Assembly (NCBI GenBank): GCA_000827325.1
Contig: KN832886.1
Coordinates: 783,629-847,628 of the forward strand
Direction of reading: 5' to 3'
DNA from: Oidiodendron maius Zn
Lineage: Eukaryota; Ascomycota; Leotiomycetes; Myxotrichaceae
Length of the DNA: 64,000 nucleotides
Positions within the stretch are counted from its first letter, which is position 1; each line of letters starts with the position of its first letter. The notes under the pieces are model-generated. The model did not search any database. It had not been told where the DNA came from and saw only the letters and a program-made list of their open reading frames with translations. The position numbers were made by a program, and so were the translations under genes. Positions 46,269 through 57,445 of the stretch are shown one piece after another.

Positions 46269-47300
46269 TCATGACTTCCTACTGCTGCGTAACAATTGTG
46301 TCAACTTCGTGATCTCTTCATTCGTCATTCCCACCACCTCCATCGCCTTCTGCCAACCAGTCACATTAGCCGCCGGTGGCTCGGCATTCCTGTCCCCTGT
46401 TCGAACTTCATTTGTTGTTCGTGGAGCCCGTTTTGAAGTCTTCGCTTCCGTCATGCTTGCGCTCTCGCCTTGATCCTGATTTTGCTGGACCTTCTGGCCG
46501 GGCGTACGGGTGCGTTGGCTCAAAGAGTGAGATATGTTGTCGACTTCAATTGTGTCAACTGAAGTCTCCACATCACGACCCGCCATGTCGGAGACGAAGC
46601 GCGCTACGCGGGTGTTGCGCTTTACGACACCACGCCAATTAGGCCGTCGATTTAATGAACGGTTGAGCAAACGTTTGAGTAGATGACAAGCAGAGAAGTC
46701 GCCTGTCTGATTTGTGTCCTGGCCTGGTCGAATCAGTGCAGCATCCAAACGTTCCACCTGGTTCCTTGTCATGATTAGCAACCGTTCCTGCGAACTGCGT
46801 TATCGATACTGTTCAGAAGCACGGAGAGAAACGCCTTCCTTTCCAGTTTCTCTTTCAAAGAAGTGGCTGTGTCATCTTGTCCTGGGATCATTGTTCCCCG
46901 GTGTCGAGAGTGCGTTGCGTTGACAGCATCGACGTCTTCGAGAAGGATAACACAATGTGCCGGTAGTTTGTTGAATAGGCACCGAGTTCTTCGATTGCAG
47001 ACGTCCGCGGAGAATTACCGCGGTTGCTGACATCATGGTCTTTCCTTCTAAGGGGCGTGAAGGCAAGACTTGCGTCGAGACAGGTTCGCGTAACTCGTTC
47101 TACGGGGTCCCCGTCCAGCGCAAATCCACCGTTGCACTCCAGTTGCAGAATATGCTCGTCGGGTGATCTGCCTCCGGACCGTGGTCCCCGTGAAGTGCCA
47201 ACAATACCTAGTGTGCTCGGCGAGGTGGCTTCAGGTGTCGAGGGCACGCAGGCCGAATGGCCATCCGACGTCGGGAGGATCGTCAAGATTTAAGAATTCA
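46269..47300 (-). pseudogene. BCS1-like AAA ATPase relic
   Basis: Minus strand. LPAHCVILLEDVDAVNATHS (Walker B with the following Asp, as in BCS1-type ATPases), then, in another frame, a segment resembling KAFLSVLLNSIDN, and LIMTRNQVERLDAALIRPGQ (sensor 1 and arginine finger region; usually TTNHIERLDAALIRPGR). A degenerate P-loop-like PLEGKTMMSA lies upstream near 47045. At least two frame changes and several stops separate these blocks. Known BCS1-like AAA proteins act in mitochondrial membranes, but this copy cannot be functional. The 170-codon frame 46781-46269 covers the ATPase end and a Ser/Thr/Lys-rich tail. Confidence 0.75.
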
Positions 47301-48211
47301 GAGCTCTGGCCCGGTTGCGTCCGGAGCTACGATCTGCAACAACTAGCATTCTCGCCTCTGACAGAAATGTGCTTGCATTTTGCGAGGTCTGCACTGTGGA
47401 GTGTCCAACTGTTGTGATATCAAGGACGTTGCCGACTGAGCGGCCTGCCTTGACGGGCTGTCATCCCTGTGAGCGACTCGGTCATCGAGGCCATCACCTG
47501 AATCAGCCAGAAGGTAGTCAAGGTTCAACAGAGGCAAAAGGATCGCCACCCGTCTGTTCAGTTTCAGGTTCATCCGCATCCTCACAGTATGCTTGGTATT
47601 GTCGGTCTCCATCCCTGGCTCCTTATCGCGCGGCTAGTGTGACTCCACGGTGAGACCAAAGAGGTCGCTTTCGCTCTAGCGAATGCTATGTGCTCCATTC
47701 ATGGATCGTGTGCTAGTCCGAGTTGCTCGCCTCGTCTTCTTAGATGATGTGCTGGGAGGGCAGAGGGAGACAGCAGCCTTTGGTATGTCGCTCCCGCGAG
47801 GTGTTGACGCTCGAGATGCGGCTCCTTGAGCGGCTGCCACGAGTGGAATAAGCTGCCTACAGTTACGTGGCGATTCGTGAGTAGGTTGGTCCAAGAAACT
47901 TGCCCGACAGAGATGGTTAAAGTTTTCGGCCTTTTACAGAACGCACATCGGACGGGCAAACCATCGCTGAGGGAAATACCGATGGCGACAATGGCGGGCC
48001 ATTGCGACTGGGCGTCGACTTCGGGGCTGGCGTTGTACACACACATTATCTCAAGAGGAGGAACCGATGAGAAGGCTGCTGCTGCTCTCCTGCGATTACA
48101 GTAATATTTACTAAGATAAAATAGAAGACTTAAAGCATGGTATATAGCACATGTATTCTTGTCCAGGGTTCGGAGGATTTTGAGACACCAGAGGAAAATG
48201 TGAGGTCGCAT
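47301..48211 (-). other. Unassigned, probably older part of the relic block
   Basis: GC-richer DNA with overlapping minus-strand frames (47612-47343, 47894-47676, 48211-47699). No domain recognised; may be the N-terminal half of the ATPase relic or of another dead gene. Confidence 0.3.
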
Positions 48212-48727
48212 TTAGTAATATTCGGAAATGTGCCCTAAATCAAAGAGTTTGTTTGGCACTAGAAACCAACTTTCGCGAAACTAGCTGCAGAGCGTTAGTG
48301 AATTATTCTCCCGATTTAGTCCAAAAATGGATTGTCTCTCCGTGACCGCAGGGTTTTCCCTGGGTGTGGAGGTGTATCGATTCCCAGCCCTGTCTACACT
48401 GTCCTATTCTGCCGGGCTATCCGTCCGTCCATGCTTCTTGAAATCATTGCCTCTCACATAAGCAGACAAGGGCCGCGGCAACACCGGTAAAGTTTTAGCG
48501 TCATTATGTTCTCATCTGTATCCTACAGTTGTCAATAAGAAGGCTTATACATCTGGAGGGAACGGTAACGCATGTTAATCTCTCAATACCTTAGGGCCCA
48601 AGACTCACTCCGTGCTGCTTCTCGCTCTCCCCCATTCGACCTTACCTTGCTGGGAGAACAACTAACCCCTATTTATATTTGGACTTAGCTTACCCCCCAG
48701 AGGCATCTTTTACCATAATACTCCGAG
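48212..48727. other. Upstream region of the second P450
   Basis: No gene recognised. Confidence 0.45.
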
Positions 48728-50513
48728 ATGGGCCAATCTAATTCTCCTTTATCCTTTGAAGTAAAACCTTCCGCACTTCTCATTTTTTGTGGGATCACCA
48801 TATTTCTCTACCGATGCTAGCGCCAGGCATTGCCTCGTCCAATTCCTGGCATACCATACAATACGGATGCAGTCAGAACCATTTTTGGAGACGTTCGTCC
48901 GATGCTGAAACATGCGGCAAAGACCAAGGAGCTTTTCAACTGGATTTCCTCACAAAACATCAAACTTCAGTCGCCTATTATACAGCTGTTTGCTCGCCCG
49001 TTCTCAAGACCCTGGATAATCATTACGGACTTCAACGAATCTCAAGATATCTTGCTCCGGCGCACTAAGGAGTTTGACAGGTCGGATTATTTGGGCGACC
49101 TGTTCTCAGGCCTGACTCCAGAGCATCACATTTGCATGAAGACGAATGATAGTTTTAAGCAGCATCGGCGCTGGTTACAAGGCCTCATGACACCGGGTTT
49201 CCTGCATCAAATAGCTGCCCCACATATCTACAATGCTGTCCAGGACTTACTTCAGCTCTGGGAGAAAAAGTCGATGCTTGCAAAGGGACATCCGTTTGCG
49301 GCTGGAGATGATATATATCGCACAGCACTAGATGCAGTATGGGGTACGGTGTTTGGTGTAGATCCATCAAACAGCATAGTGAGAGCTCAGCTTCAAACCC
49401 TATCGCCGCTAGAAAGACTAGATGTCACTAGCGATATAGATAAAGAAGTCGATATCCCAGACGCACCATATCCTGCAGTAGTTAAGTCAGTAATCACACT
49501 CACGGCCAGTCTAGAGACGAGTCTGAAGTTACCACATCCGGCAATGGCCTGGTTTCTGCGCAAAACTCCATCGATGCGAAAAGCATACAATGTAAAAGAG
49601 AACTGTATTAGACATGAGGTGGAAAAAACTATGAAAAGATTCTCGAGCAGCACCAAGGACGCTATGGAGGTGAAGTGCGCAATTGATGATATGTTATACA
49701 GAGAAATCCTCTTGTCTGCGAAGGAAAGCAGGGCTCCGATGTTGCATTCTAGAGCTATGTATGACGAGGTACTGGAACATTCATCTCTGCAGCTAGTGAC
49801 AGTACTGATGCGAATAGATATATGGCTTCATCGTTGCCGCTCACGATACGACTGCAACCACCCTCACCTGGGGTCTAAAGTTCCTCGCTGATAACCCGAC
49901 GGTACAATACAAGCTGCATTCCGAAGTGTGTTCTGCCCTTGCGCAGGCAACTACCGAAAAGAGGGATCCAACTGTTGAAGAGATCACTGGCGTGTCAATT
50001 CCCTATATTGACGCTGTCATCGAAGAGATTATTCGTCACTCACTTACTTCACCGGTTGTTATACGGCGTTCTATGGTCGATGTTGACATCCTTGGCCATC
50101 GCATTCCCGAAGGAACAGACATTTTCCTCATGGCTAATGGTCCTAGTCTGCTTTCCCCTGCATTTGCTATCGATGACTCGGTGCGGAGACCAAATTTTCA
50201 TGCAGCTAAGAATACGGTGGGCATATGGGATTCTCCTGACATAGCGGATTTCAACCCAGAGAGATGGCTTTCTGGAGAAGGTGGGGAAAAGATATATAAT
50301 GCAGCTGCCGGGCCGCTGCTCACATTCGGCCTCGGCCCACGCGGCTGCTACGGACGGAAGTTGGCATACCTGAAGCTGAGGCTGTTTCTGGTGCTGATCG
50401 TTTGGAACTTTGAGCTGGAGAAATGCCCAGACGAATTAAGTGGCTATGCTGCAGTCGACAAACTGACGCATGCCCCGCAGAAGTGCTTTGTGCGGCTGAA
50501 GAAGATATGCTAG
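48728..50513 (+). pseudogene. Cytochrome P450 with an in-frame TAG in the membrane anchor
   Basis: Two exons (48728-49768, 49818-50513) give about 578 codons. The N-terminus MGQSNSPLSFEVKPSALLIF and FCGITIFLYRC is an anchor helix, then comes TAG at 48818-48820, then RQALPRPIPGIPYNTDAV, the proline hinge. The body is complete: I-helix GFIVAAHDTTATTLTW (restored by a 49-nt intron), K-helix EEIIRHS, FNPERW, and heme loop FGLGPRGCYGRKLAYLKLRL. TGG to TAG at the stop would be a RIP-type change. Alternatives: a 60-nt intron (GTAAAA...GATGCTAG) would skip the stop but delete the anchor; translation might also start downstream. Apart from that codon the gene is intact, so inactivation is recent or the model is imperfect. 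Substrate unknown. Confidence 0.85.
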
Positions 50514-53500
50514 AGGATAAAACGACCCTTTCAAAGACGTCAAGGATGTAAATTTCGGCCCAAAGAGTAATGGTCTCCACAGTTAATGTAATTTGTCTAT
50601 TCTCAGGAAGTTTTCCGGGTCTTGGAGGTCGGGTTAGGGTCAATACAAGCGAAATTTGCCTTGTGATTGTGGACGTATATTATTCGGGAGGAGGCCGAGG
50701 GTGATGAGGGCCTCTGGTGAGATACACCACAGGAAAGTGTGGGAATAATATATATTTTGTCCACTAAATCAAAGAGATCACTGGTCGCCAGACATTCAAG
50801 TCCATTCAATGTTCACGTATCATGAAGCATTTGCTTCTTGACTGCTCACAACCAACCACGCCACCACGAGTGCCTTACGTCTTAAAGTTGCAATAAATAT
50901 AGTATAAGATCAGACAACAACGGGAATCAAATTTTATTTTATATAGCAGTGTTAATTGCTCAGATATGTGGTCACACCATTAAGCAAAATAGGTCTGTGG
51001 GTTCACCATCTAAAGTTAGATTTAGGTCATAAAAACTTGACCACAAGTACTATAGTATATACCGAATTTATATCATCAAATTGAATAGGTTTACATCTGT
51101 TCATTGTGAAGATATAAAGGTGCAAAGTTCGTGGTCCTCGTCATCGATTTCGAGATGCTTCGCTCATCGAATTTCGGGGGTCACTGATTACCCGAGTTTT
51201 AACTAGCGCGTCGGGGGACCGTTAATTTCAGGATCATACTAGTAAATTATAGGAATAACTCCATTCGGTTCTGTACAAGCACAGACCTTCGGGAGGATGT
51301 CAGTCTTTTAGACTCACATATGCAAATCGTGCGTTGAATCGATTAAATCTGTGGGGGGTTGACCTCATGAGGATCCTCAAGGCCTAATTAGTATACTAAA
51401 TGGGGCTTGCTCCATCTTCCATTCCCTAGCTCTCCATTCGCCTCTTAACGAAGCCGCTCTGCTGGCCCCGTGTAACCCTCCATCCAGGCTGCTAAACAAT
51501 TCAATTGGATTGATGGATTGACAAAATTGAGGTTCAATCTGTCAATTCAATCAATTCAACCGAGTTCTTTATTATGTAATCAATCAATCAATTCATGCTG
51601 CTTATGAAGATCTTTCAACAGCTAACTGACATACATCATTGGACCGCTTACCATGGCCGTTTTGTGGTTTTTTGCTACGGACGAAGGGATACTCTTATGA
51701 TCTCGCCTTGGCAGTTGGCTGAGTCGTCTTCGCGCTTTGTGGTTGGCTGGGGCTAGTCATGCTCCCTTGCTTTCCTTTCTTTTTCTCTTCATGCTACTCC
51801 GGCGGTGGCTTAGCGGGTTACGAATAGCTTCATCCTCTCTTCTTTCGGTTAGCCACCTCCCATCGTCCGATATCATCGACCAGTTCCTCTCCCTCATCTG
51901 CTATCAGTTGACTGTCGTTCGTTGTGTTTCCCTTGCTGGCTCACTTTTCCTGCACAACATGGCTATCTACTTCGGTCAGTTTGTACGCCTTCACCCCTTC
52001 TCTATGTCTAATGCCACAATTATTATTGTTAGCGGCCATTCTTGTCCATCTCGTTGCATAACTGGCTGAATTAGGAATAGTTGCTCATAAATTTATGTAT
52101 TATATTCAGGAGCAAATCATCATACCGGAATAGGGAAAACCCTACTAGTGTAGCTAGTTTTTACTGGACGAGGGGATAAGAGGGATTGAGCCAGGTTATG
52201 TAACCGAACGATTAGCTGGGCTTTTTGACGGCGACCTCCATAGGTTGGGTTCGGAAACGACCCTAAGCCCGTGATCCAAGTTCACTTCGCAAAAAGTTCC
52301 TAATATCGACTAGATTTATCCCATCGAGCGCCCGCAGAACCCAGGCATCAACGCGCCGTCGCTTTCACCCTCACCTTCTGCTCTTCATCCTCGCCTGACC
52401 TGCTCTCCACCCCCTATCAGCGGTCCGAAGGGTCTGAGTTTCGTCGTTCGTAGCGTCCTGTTTGGCCCAAAAGTGATCGGCCCACCCCAGTCCACCGGCA
52501 CTCCCAGGCACCATAATAATCGTCACGGAGTTGGAAAGTTCTGGTGAGCAGGGTGTGATAAAGTAACGAACGCTGCATCACAAAGAGAAATTTGGCCCTC
52601 AGATCCCGTCCAAGGAAAGGGTTTTCCTTTCGATTCAATGAGCCCACGTCAGGGGTGCTCAGGTGATCAACCAGATGGCTGGGGACCTTGCAGTGAGTTG
52701 TCTTTGCATCCCTGCTTGCCAGGGACGACTCATGGGAAAGGCATCGTGTATGTGGGGTCCTCGGATAGGAGGGACTGAACTGCATGACAAGACACTAGTT
52801 GTATCATAGCGCGATCTGAGGCAGAATAAACATCTCGAAAAAAAACGGAATATCAGTTTCGGCCAGATCTGAACTGCGCGATGTGTCGAACTAGAACAGT
52901 CGTTGGGTCACCGCTCAGATAGTTTGCAAGTCCTTCGCATGGGCCGTTCATCTCCACCTTTGACTGACACTAGTGGGTCAGCTGTGCGCTATGTCACAAG
53001 CAAACCGCCCGTGTCGGAAGCGTTCCGGAGGGTCCGATTCACTTCTCTGATCTCGCTTGCCTAAGTTGTGAAAATCAAACTAGTTTGGTCTGGAGCATAC
53101 TCACAGCCCTTCAAAATATTGGATGGTAGAGAAGTGGGCCAGTCCGAAGGGGAATCCAGTTCACCTAGCAGGGGCCGGAGGGATAGATGTTCACCCAACT
53201 CGCTCAGTTCGGCTGTGGGAAACGTTCGAGGGTCGATCCGCTCGTGCTACCGGTCACTAGATTTAGTAGGGAATGTCCTTGCCTTGAATAAATACGGTAG
53301 GTCACCAGCATGCCTATACGACTTTAATCTAGTCCAAAGTCTTCTCGTCACTCTATCTTTCTCCGGCCGCCAACCGTTTATATGTCGTTGGTACGTATCA
53401 TTTTATTAGTTGTAAAAAGTACAAGGCGCAGTCAGTCCTATTTATGATGTTGAGACCAGGAGGTAGAGCATAAACACCTGCTTTATCGCTATCGAGAACG

Positions 53501-53550
53501 GACTATGCGCGGGATCTAGACCGTAATTGCGCATCTGGCAATTGAGTGCT
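50514..53550. other. Long intergenic region (3 kb), no supported gene
   Basis: A CAAT-rich low-complexity tract at about 51495-51597 (repeated TCAATTCAATCAATCAATC) resembles the one at 1828-1862. Frames at 51737-52069 (+), 52785-52417 (-) and 53068-53409 (+) lack motifs and have pyrimidine-tract composition. Nothing else recognised. Confidence 0.5.
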
Positions 53551-53599
53551 GGGTGATGAAAGGCTCTGCTAACATTAATGTCAGAACACCACCGCATAT

Positions 53600-54862
53600 A
53601 ATGCACAAACTCGAGTGCCTCAAATTCTCACCAGTTGCATTGTACCCGGTACATTTGCATCAATTTCCGTCTTTGCCCGTCTATATTCTCGGGCAATGAT
53701 TGTGCGAAGCTGGGGGGCAGATGACACATGGGCATTGACATCATGGGTGAGATTAATAACTTCAACCTTAGTAATAATATAACTAATGTTCTCTATTAAG
53801 GTTTTTGGTATGGCTACGATAGGTCTAAGCTGCGCTGAGATAAAATTTGGTGCCGGTCGACATTCCACAATTCTAACTGCGAACGATAACATCCAATCTC
53901 TCAAGGTAGCCTTTGCATATCGTATCACGTACCAATTTTCGCTTGCCACAACAAAACTCAGCATTGGCGCCTTTTATCTTCGAATCTTCCAAGACCCTAA
54001 GTCAATGTCTATTACATACACACTTATGGGGTTTGTTGGACTTTACACGTTGGCCCTTCAATTAGTTGTGCTCTTTCAATGCAATCCTATAGCTGGTGCT
54101 TGGTCAAAACTACCGGCCAAATGTATTAACTTAGACATCTTCTTCTATGCATCAGCGGTTTTCAATATTGTTGTCGATGCTCTCTTGCTAGGGTTTGTTA
54201 TCCCACGCCTTAGTAAGTACATTGAATATTTTCTAGTTACAAAGTTGTCTAACTATATTTAGTGCATTTGAAAATGGTACGGAAAAGGAAGAATGCACTA
54301 TTATTTGTTGTGGCTCTAGGAAACGTGGGAATAATAGCTGCTATCATCCGTGTAATTCGAATAAGTCAGATGAGTATGACCGACGATAGCTCTTGTGTGT
54401 TCAAGCCTGTAAGGTCTTGCCGGAAATTAGTCATCTAATTCTTTTTCAGGGAAAAGCGTAGATGTAACGATATTTAGCTCGATGGAAGTAAACATCGGCT
54501 TGATTTGCGCAACAGCCCCAGCTGTCAAGCCGCTAATTCACAAGTGGGCACCCAGTCTCCTGGTAGCAACTAGCGACAACGCGAGATTTTATTTAGAGCA
54601 CACCGGTCCAAGCGACCACGTAAGTACCGCCAGATCGGCACACAGACGCATCCAAGGGCCTCTTACGCTTGAAACCCGCAATAAATATATATCAGCGTCC
54701 AATCAAGGCAATACCACGAATATATTCTGGTCAAGCGAGACAATGGATAAGAGATATATGGGGGATAATGAAAGCGAGACGAGCGCTTTTGATGTGGAGC
54801 TTGATAGTATCAGAACGAAACGAGTAGAGTGTGACATTTGTCGAGTCTCTCCGGCATCTTAA
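53600..54862 (+). CDS. Rhodopsin-domain (SAT4-type) fungal integral membrane protein
   Basis: Exons up to 53746, then 53801-54212, 54263-54394 and 54450-54862, join in phase. Motifs: FARLYSRAMIVRSWGADDTW (the conserved R-x-Y-x-R...WGADD block after TM1), FGMATIGLSCAEIKFG, YQFSLATTKLSIGAFYLRIF, LALQLVVLFQCNPIAGAW, CINLDIFFYASAVFNIVVDA, KMVRKRKNALLFVVALG, then DDSSWKSVDVTIFSSMEVNI with IGLICATAPAVKPL. This is the DUF/Rhodopsin_fungal family of seven-helix proteins (PTH11/SAT4 relatives), often found in secondary-metabolite clusters; role unproven. The 5' end is unresolved: an ATG at 53556 is in a different frame from the first exon, so either a small exon is missed or there is a 1-base frameshift. 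The C-terminal 80 residues are polar and cytosolic. Confidence 0.85.
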
Positions 54863-55106
54863 TACTGTGTTGAACTGTACAGCATCGATTTGCTTTCAAA
54901 ATACTTATTTTACTAAATTTGATGATACGAGTATATATTGCATGGCTATACACGTATACACGTCAGACTGGGATCAATCCAAAACAAGATTCATCTAGCT
55001 CTATATCCTAGCCGCTTGTTTGATATTCGTAAAAACAATTGCGGAAGCAAACAAAGGGCTGCCTCGCCTCTTGCAAAGGCCCGAAGGCGATTACAAAAGG
55101 TGAAAC
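54863..55106. other. Short convergent intergenic region
   Basis: Only 244 bp separate the stop codons of the convergent membrane-protein and esterase genes; their 3' UTRs probably overlap. Confidence 0.5.
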
Positions 55107-57385
55107 CTATACAAAATAACTGAGCGGAAAACCCAAGAAATCACACTGCGCCGCTTCGTTGAATGGAATTTGTGAACTGGGCCAATCTAGACGTCGTAGC
55201 GTCGGACTCCCTCCACTTGTGAGAGGTTCCCAGCTGCCACCGCTACATTGTATTTGGTGAAGAGTACTACTGTAGCCCCTTGCACTAAGATACTGGACCG
55301 TAGGGTTAGGTGTATAGCTGCGTGCAAAAGATGTATACAGATCAACAATGAACTGAGAGAATAGTAGGTCAACATCATCTCTTTGAGGCCGACCTTGGCG
55401 AATAAGGTTACCGAATACGTAATATACATCGCCACCGTGGCACCTTAGTTGTGTTAGCCAGACTACAAACTTAGCGCAGATATTAATTCACCTGAAGTAT
55501 GGCTGTGATGTATCACCATACGGATGTCCCGTATCAATTGGAGCATCGCAGACCGGGGCGTTCATTTCAAAGTCAAGAGGCTGATAGCTCCTAGCGTATT
55601 CATAAAACCAGACGCTCTTGAAGATATTGTTTTGTATGCCGGCATATGCAATTGCCTGGTCAAGGCAGCGTAACTGAGCATCCGTCGCCATGTGCGCCGT
55701 AATATTAAAGATATCTAGAGTCACATTCGCCCCACCCGGCTCTGGGAATAATGTGGTGTTGTTCGTGTAGATGTCTGGGGATAGGCCAATGTCCTCGATT
55801 GCCTTGGTGATATTGGAGCTACTGGGGTACGGGATGAGAGCAGCGGCATCATCGCGCATTACACCCAAGGTGAGGTGTACATCTGCAACCAACCCCGAGC
55901 CATTTAGGACAAGATATGAAGAATTGATATAAGTCCCATCTTGGACTAAATATCTAAATTCCGTAATTAATTCCGGGCCTCTAATTGATAGATTTATTGG
56001 GTAACTTACGGAGTTATGCCACTGGCCAGCAGAAGTAGATCTTTAGCATCTAGATCCCGTAGGCAATCAACCTGTGAACCTGCATTAGTGCAATTAGTAG
56101 GTTCCAATACCGAGCTCATTATCGCGGCTGCTGCATTCGCTATGGTTGGGTATGTTTTGTATACGGAGCCTAGCAGACCCTGGCCCCCAACGTTGCTTAG
56201 CGGCATGGCAGCAGAAAACTTTCCAACAGCCTCAGGGGACCCGAGAAGGGCCCGGATGGAAACGGCCCCAGCTGATTGACCAAACACTGTTATACGATTC
56301 GGGTCGCCTCCGAAGGCAGCAATATTAGCTCTAACCCAGTCTAAGGCGACTATCTGGTCCGCAATGCCGTAGTTCCCACGAGTAGCATCGTCGCCAAGTG
56401 CAAGGAAGCCGAAGACTCCGAGACGATAATTAATCGTAACCACCACCACATCGCCTCTTGATGCTAGGTTGCCACCATCATAATCAGGGACTGCTCCGCT
56501 ACCCACAATGAAGGCCCCTCCATGAATAAAGAACATAACTGCTCTAAGTTGATCCGGGCTATCTAGTTCGTTTGGCAGATAGGATGTAAATATATTGAGG
56601 AATAAACAGTCCTCGCCTCCAGTGTTGGGTAATTGAATGCATTCCTGACCATACTCTAGTGCAGTTTGATTGCCTGCATTCACAAGGGTTTGTGCGTAGG
56701 TGAAACGCTGTGGCTGGTTGGCATATCGTACTCCAAGAAAACGGAACGACGCACGGTCTCGGAACCTGATCACAGAAAATGTCAGACGTTTTAAAACATC
56801 GAGTCATACGCGGAAAGAAGCAGAGTTTTGTTTACCCTGTGATATTTTGTTCCCCAGCTTGAACTGTAATCTGCCACTTTGATGAAGTATCACTGTAGGT
56901 AACATTCGAAAAGGGTGCACTCTGTGTACATAGACCTGGGAGCTGTTCAAGGCAATTGACGGCGCTTATATGACCACCTGAGTCAGTCGCTTGGCAAACA
57001 CCAGGACCAGATGCCACCCAATATTGCTGACTACTGTTTAGTGGTTTGTCGTAGGTGAGATGCCCAAGGGCGGCAGTCAAGTTGAACGACATGGCGGCCT
57101 CCTCTAGGTTGAAGAGTTCTTCCTGAATTTCAGCGCATGCCTGCAACGCAACGTGATAAGCGGCACTGTCAACGAGGATCACAGCCTCTCCTGTGTCACT
57201 CGAGGCACCTAATAGAACGGTCTCGTTAAAACTTTCCTATTTCGTAGTGCTTGAGAGAAATTATTTAGGGTCGTACCTAACAGGTCATTTTCCAAGAGAA
57301 TCGTCAAGCCAGTGCTTAGAGATTGACGTTGGCACCTGCCATGCGTAGCTAGAACGAAATACAGGACTAAGATGAAGCCTCTCAT
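55107..57385 (-). CDS. Secreted type-B carboxylesterase/lipase
   Basis: Five exons (57385-57277, 57208-56836, 56765-56010, 55953-55492, 55443-55107) encode about 678 residues. MRGFILVLYFVLATHGRC is a signal peptide, so the enzyme is extracellular or in the secretory path. Alpha/beta-hydrolase features: RFLGVRYANQPQRF, EDCLFLNIFT, FFIHGGAFIVGSG (oxyanion hole), nucleophile elbow TVFGQSAGAVS with the catalytic Ser, and CHGGDVYYVFGNL with the catalytic His. Many N-x-S/T sites are present (NITG, NNTT, NVT, NIT). The N-terminal 150 residues before the catalytic domain, with paired Cys (CAEIQEEL, GVCQAT, CLEQLPGLC), are longer than in standard esterases. An in-frame ATG at 57445 would precede the signal peptide. 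All introns are 48-70 nt and in phase; no defects seen. Confidence 0.93.
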
Positions 57386-57445
57386 GATACTCGGATATTG
57401 AATTGTCTGCTTCAAGGGTCTATTACTGCCAGCAAAATCGTCCAA

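Noticed and set aside
49769-49817. Apparent frameshift in the I-helix region of the second P450
   Set aside because: A 49-nt GT-AG intron restores YDE-IYGFIVAAHDTTATT in phase.
51737-52069. 110-codon plus-strand open frame with hydrophobic runs
   Set aside because: Hydrophobicity follows from a T/C-rich tract; no conserved motif or intron support.
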